In this document: in pieces, positions 24,437 through 25,071 of the stretch | How positions within the stretch are numbered: position 1 is the first letter of the stretch | Layout: each line of letters starts with the position of its first letter | Origin: Candidatus Pelagibacter sp. | GTDB taxonomy: Bacteria; Pseudomonadota; Alphaproteobacteria; Pelagibacterales; Pelagibacteraceae | Reading direction: 5' to 3' | Length of the DNA: 25,071 nt | NCBI GenBank assembly: GCA_029941985.1 | Contig: JAPYTV010000009.1 | Location: 1-25,071 of the forward strand | Made by a program: the position numbers and the translations under genes | The notes under the pieces: generated by a model | Told to the model about the DNA's origin: nothing | Database searches by the model: none | Seen by the model: only the letters and a program-made list of their open reading frames with translations

Positions 24437-25071
24437 ATGGATAAAAAAAATATACTTTCTATCAAAAACTTGGAAAAAATTTACTCTAGTAAAGAAACTT
24501 CCGCCACTAAAGCTTTAAATAATTTAAACTTAGACGTGAAAGAAGGTGAAATTTTTGGTCTACTTGGTCCGAACGGAGCTGGGAAAACAACTTTTATAAA
24601 TATTTTAGCAGGAACCGTTATAAAAACTTCAGGGCAAGTAAATGTATGGGGTTTTGACATAGACAAGAATTCAAGACAAGTTAGAGCTTCGATTGGTATA
24701 GTTCCTCAAGAAGTTAATCTTGATCCATTTTTTAGCCCTAGAAAACTATTAGAATTACAAGCAGGACTCTACGGAATTAAAAAAAAAGATAGGATAACAG
24801 ACACTATTTTAAAGTTAGTGTCTTTAGAAAAACAAGCTGACAGCTACGCAAGAAGCTTATCTGGTGGAATGAAAAGAAGGCTATTAATGGCTAAAGCACT
24901 AGTTCATCAGCCACCAATAATTTTTTTGGATGAACCAACAGCTGGAGTTGATGTTGAGTTAAGAAAAAATTTATGGGAAAATGTAAGATTACTTAACCAA
25001 CAAGGTGTAACTATTCTTTTAACAACTCACTACCTTGAAGAAGCAGAAGAAATGTGTGATCGAATAGCTAT
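24437..25071 (+). CDS. ABC transporter ATP-binding protein (ABC-2 type), C-terminus outside window
   Basis: From the ATG at 24437 the frame is open for 211 codons to the right edge. It encodes an ATPase subunit with Walker A GLLGPNGAGKTT, signature SLSGGMKRR, Walker B IIFLDEPTAGVD and switch His in TTHYLEEAEEM. The GxVPQEVNLDPFFSPRKLLE Q-loop region and the DEPTAGVD form are typical of DrrA/NodI/YadG-like ATPases that pair with ABC-2 permeases exporting drugs, lipids or polysaccharides. The permease is expected just downstream, beyond the edge. The gene is divergent from polA with a 51-base gap. Substrate is unknown. Confidence 0.93.
   Translation, partial: MDKKNILSIKNLEKIYSSKETSATKALNNLNLDVKEGEIFGLLGPNGAGKTTFINILAGTVIKTSGQVNVWGFDIDKNSRQVRASIGIVPQEVNLDPFFSPRKLLELQAGLYGIKKKDRITDTILKLVSLEKQADSYARSLSGGMKRRLLMAKALVHQPPIIFLDEPTAGVDVELRKNLWENVRLLNQQGVTILLTTHYLEEAEEMCDRIA

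Noticed and set aside
1..25071. CRISPR arrays, insertion sequences, tRNA or rRNA genes, prophage
   Set aside because: No regularly spaced repeats, transposase or integrase motifs, or structured RNA sequences were recognised on either strand.

Overview
The window is very AT-rich, densely packed chromosomal DNA. Proteins are rich in Lys, Ile and Asn, no gap exceeds about 51 bases, and many neighbours overlap by 1-17 bases. The gene set (a ChvG/ChvI-type two-component pair next to ahcY, and a tsaE-amgK-murU run) points to an alphaproteobacterium with a streamlined genome, most likely a marine SAR11 (Pelagibacterales)-like lineage. That placement is inference from composition and gene content; no rRNA or tRNA gene is present to confirm it.

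Region 1 (1-6144) is a purine-breakdown island. Leftward from about 5291 run uraH (5-hydroxyisourate hydrolase), xdhA and xdhB (xanthine dehydrogenase), guaD (guanine deaminase) and puuD (membrane urate oxidase, cut by the left edge), with 0-8 base gaps. Divergent from uraH is uraD (OHCU decarboxylase), and converging on uraD is a small exported cytochrome c. Together they encode guanine -> xanthine -> urate -> 5-hydroxyisourate -> OHCU -> S-allantoin. The cytochrome is a plausible electron acceptor for PuuD.

Region 2 (6187-8874) holds a family-17 glycosyltransferase with a DUF1330 protein on the + strand, and an EamA/DMT transporter with an HhH-GPD DNA glycosylase on the - strand. Region 3 (8910-14162) is a + strand operon: msrA, an sseA-type sulfurtransferase, a short RND adaptor lacking the alpha-helical hairpin, and a full-length RND transporter. 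Region 4 (14159-15134) is a - strand pair: an SLT-type lipoprotein and a VanZ-like membrane protein.

Region 5 (15184-24385) is mainly housekeeping: gpmA (+), then on the - strand, in transcription order, polA, chvI-like regulator, chvG-like kinase, ahcY, tsaE, amgK and murU. A partial ABC-2-type ATPase gene (+) leaves the window at the right edge, divergent from polA. All four convergent gene pairs overlap at their 3' ends, and all five divergent pairs share gaps of only 35-51 bases. I saw no insertion sequence, CRISPR array, tRNA, rRNA or convincing intrinsic terminator, and no gene-free stretch above 300 bases.
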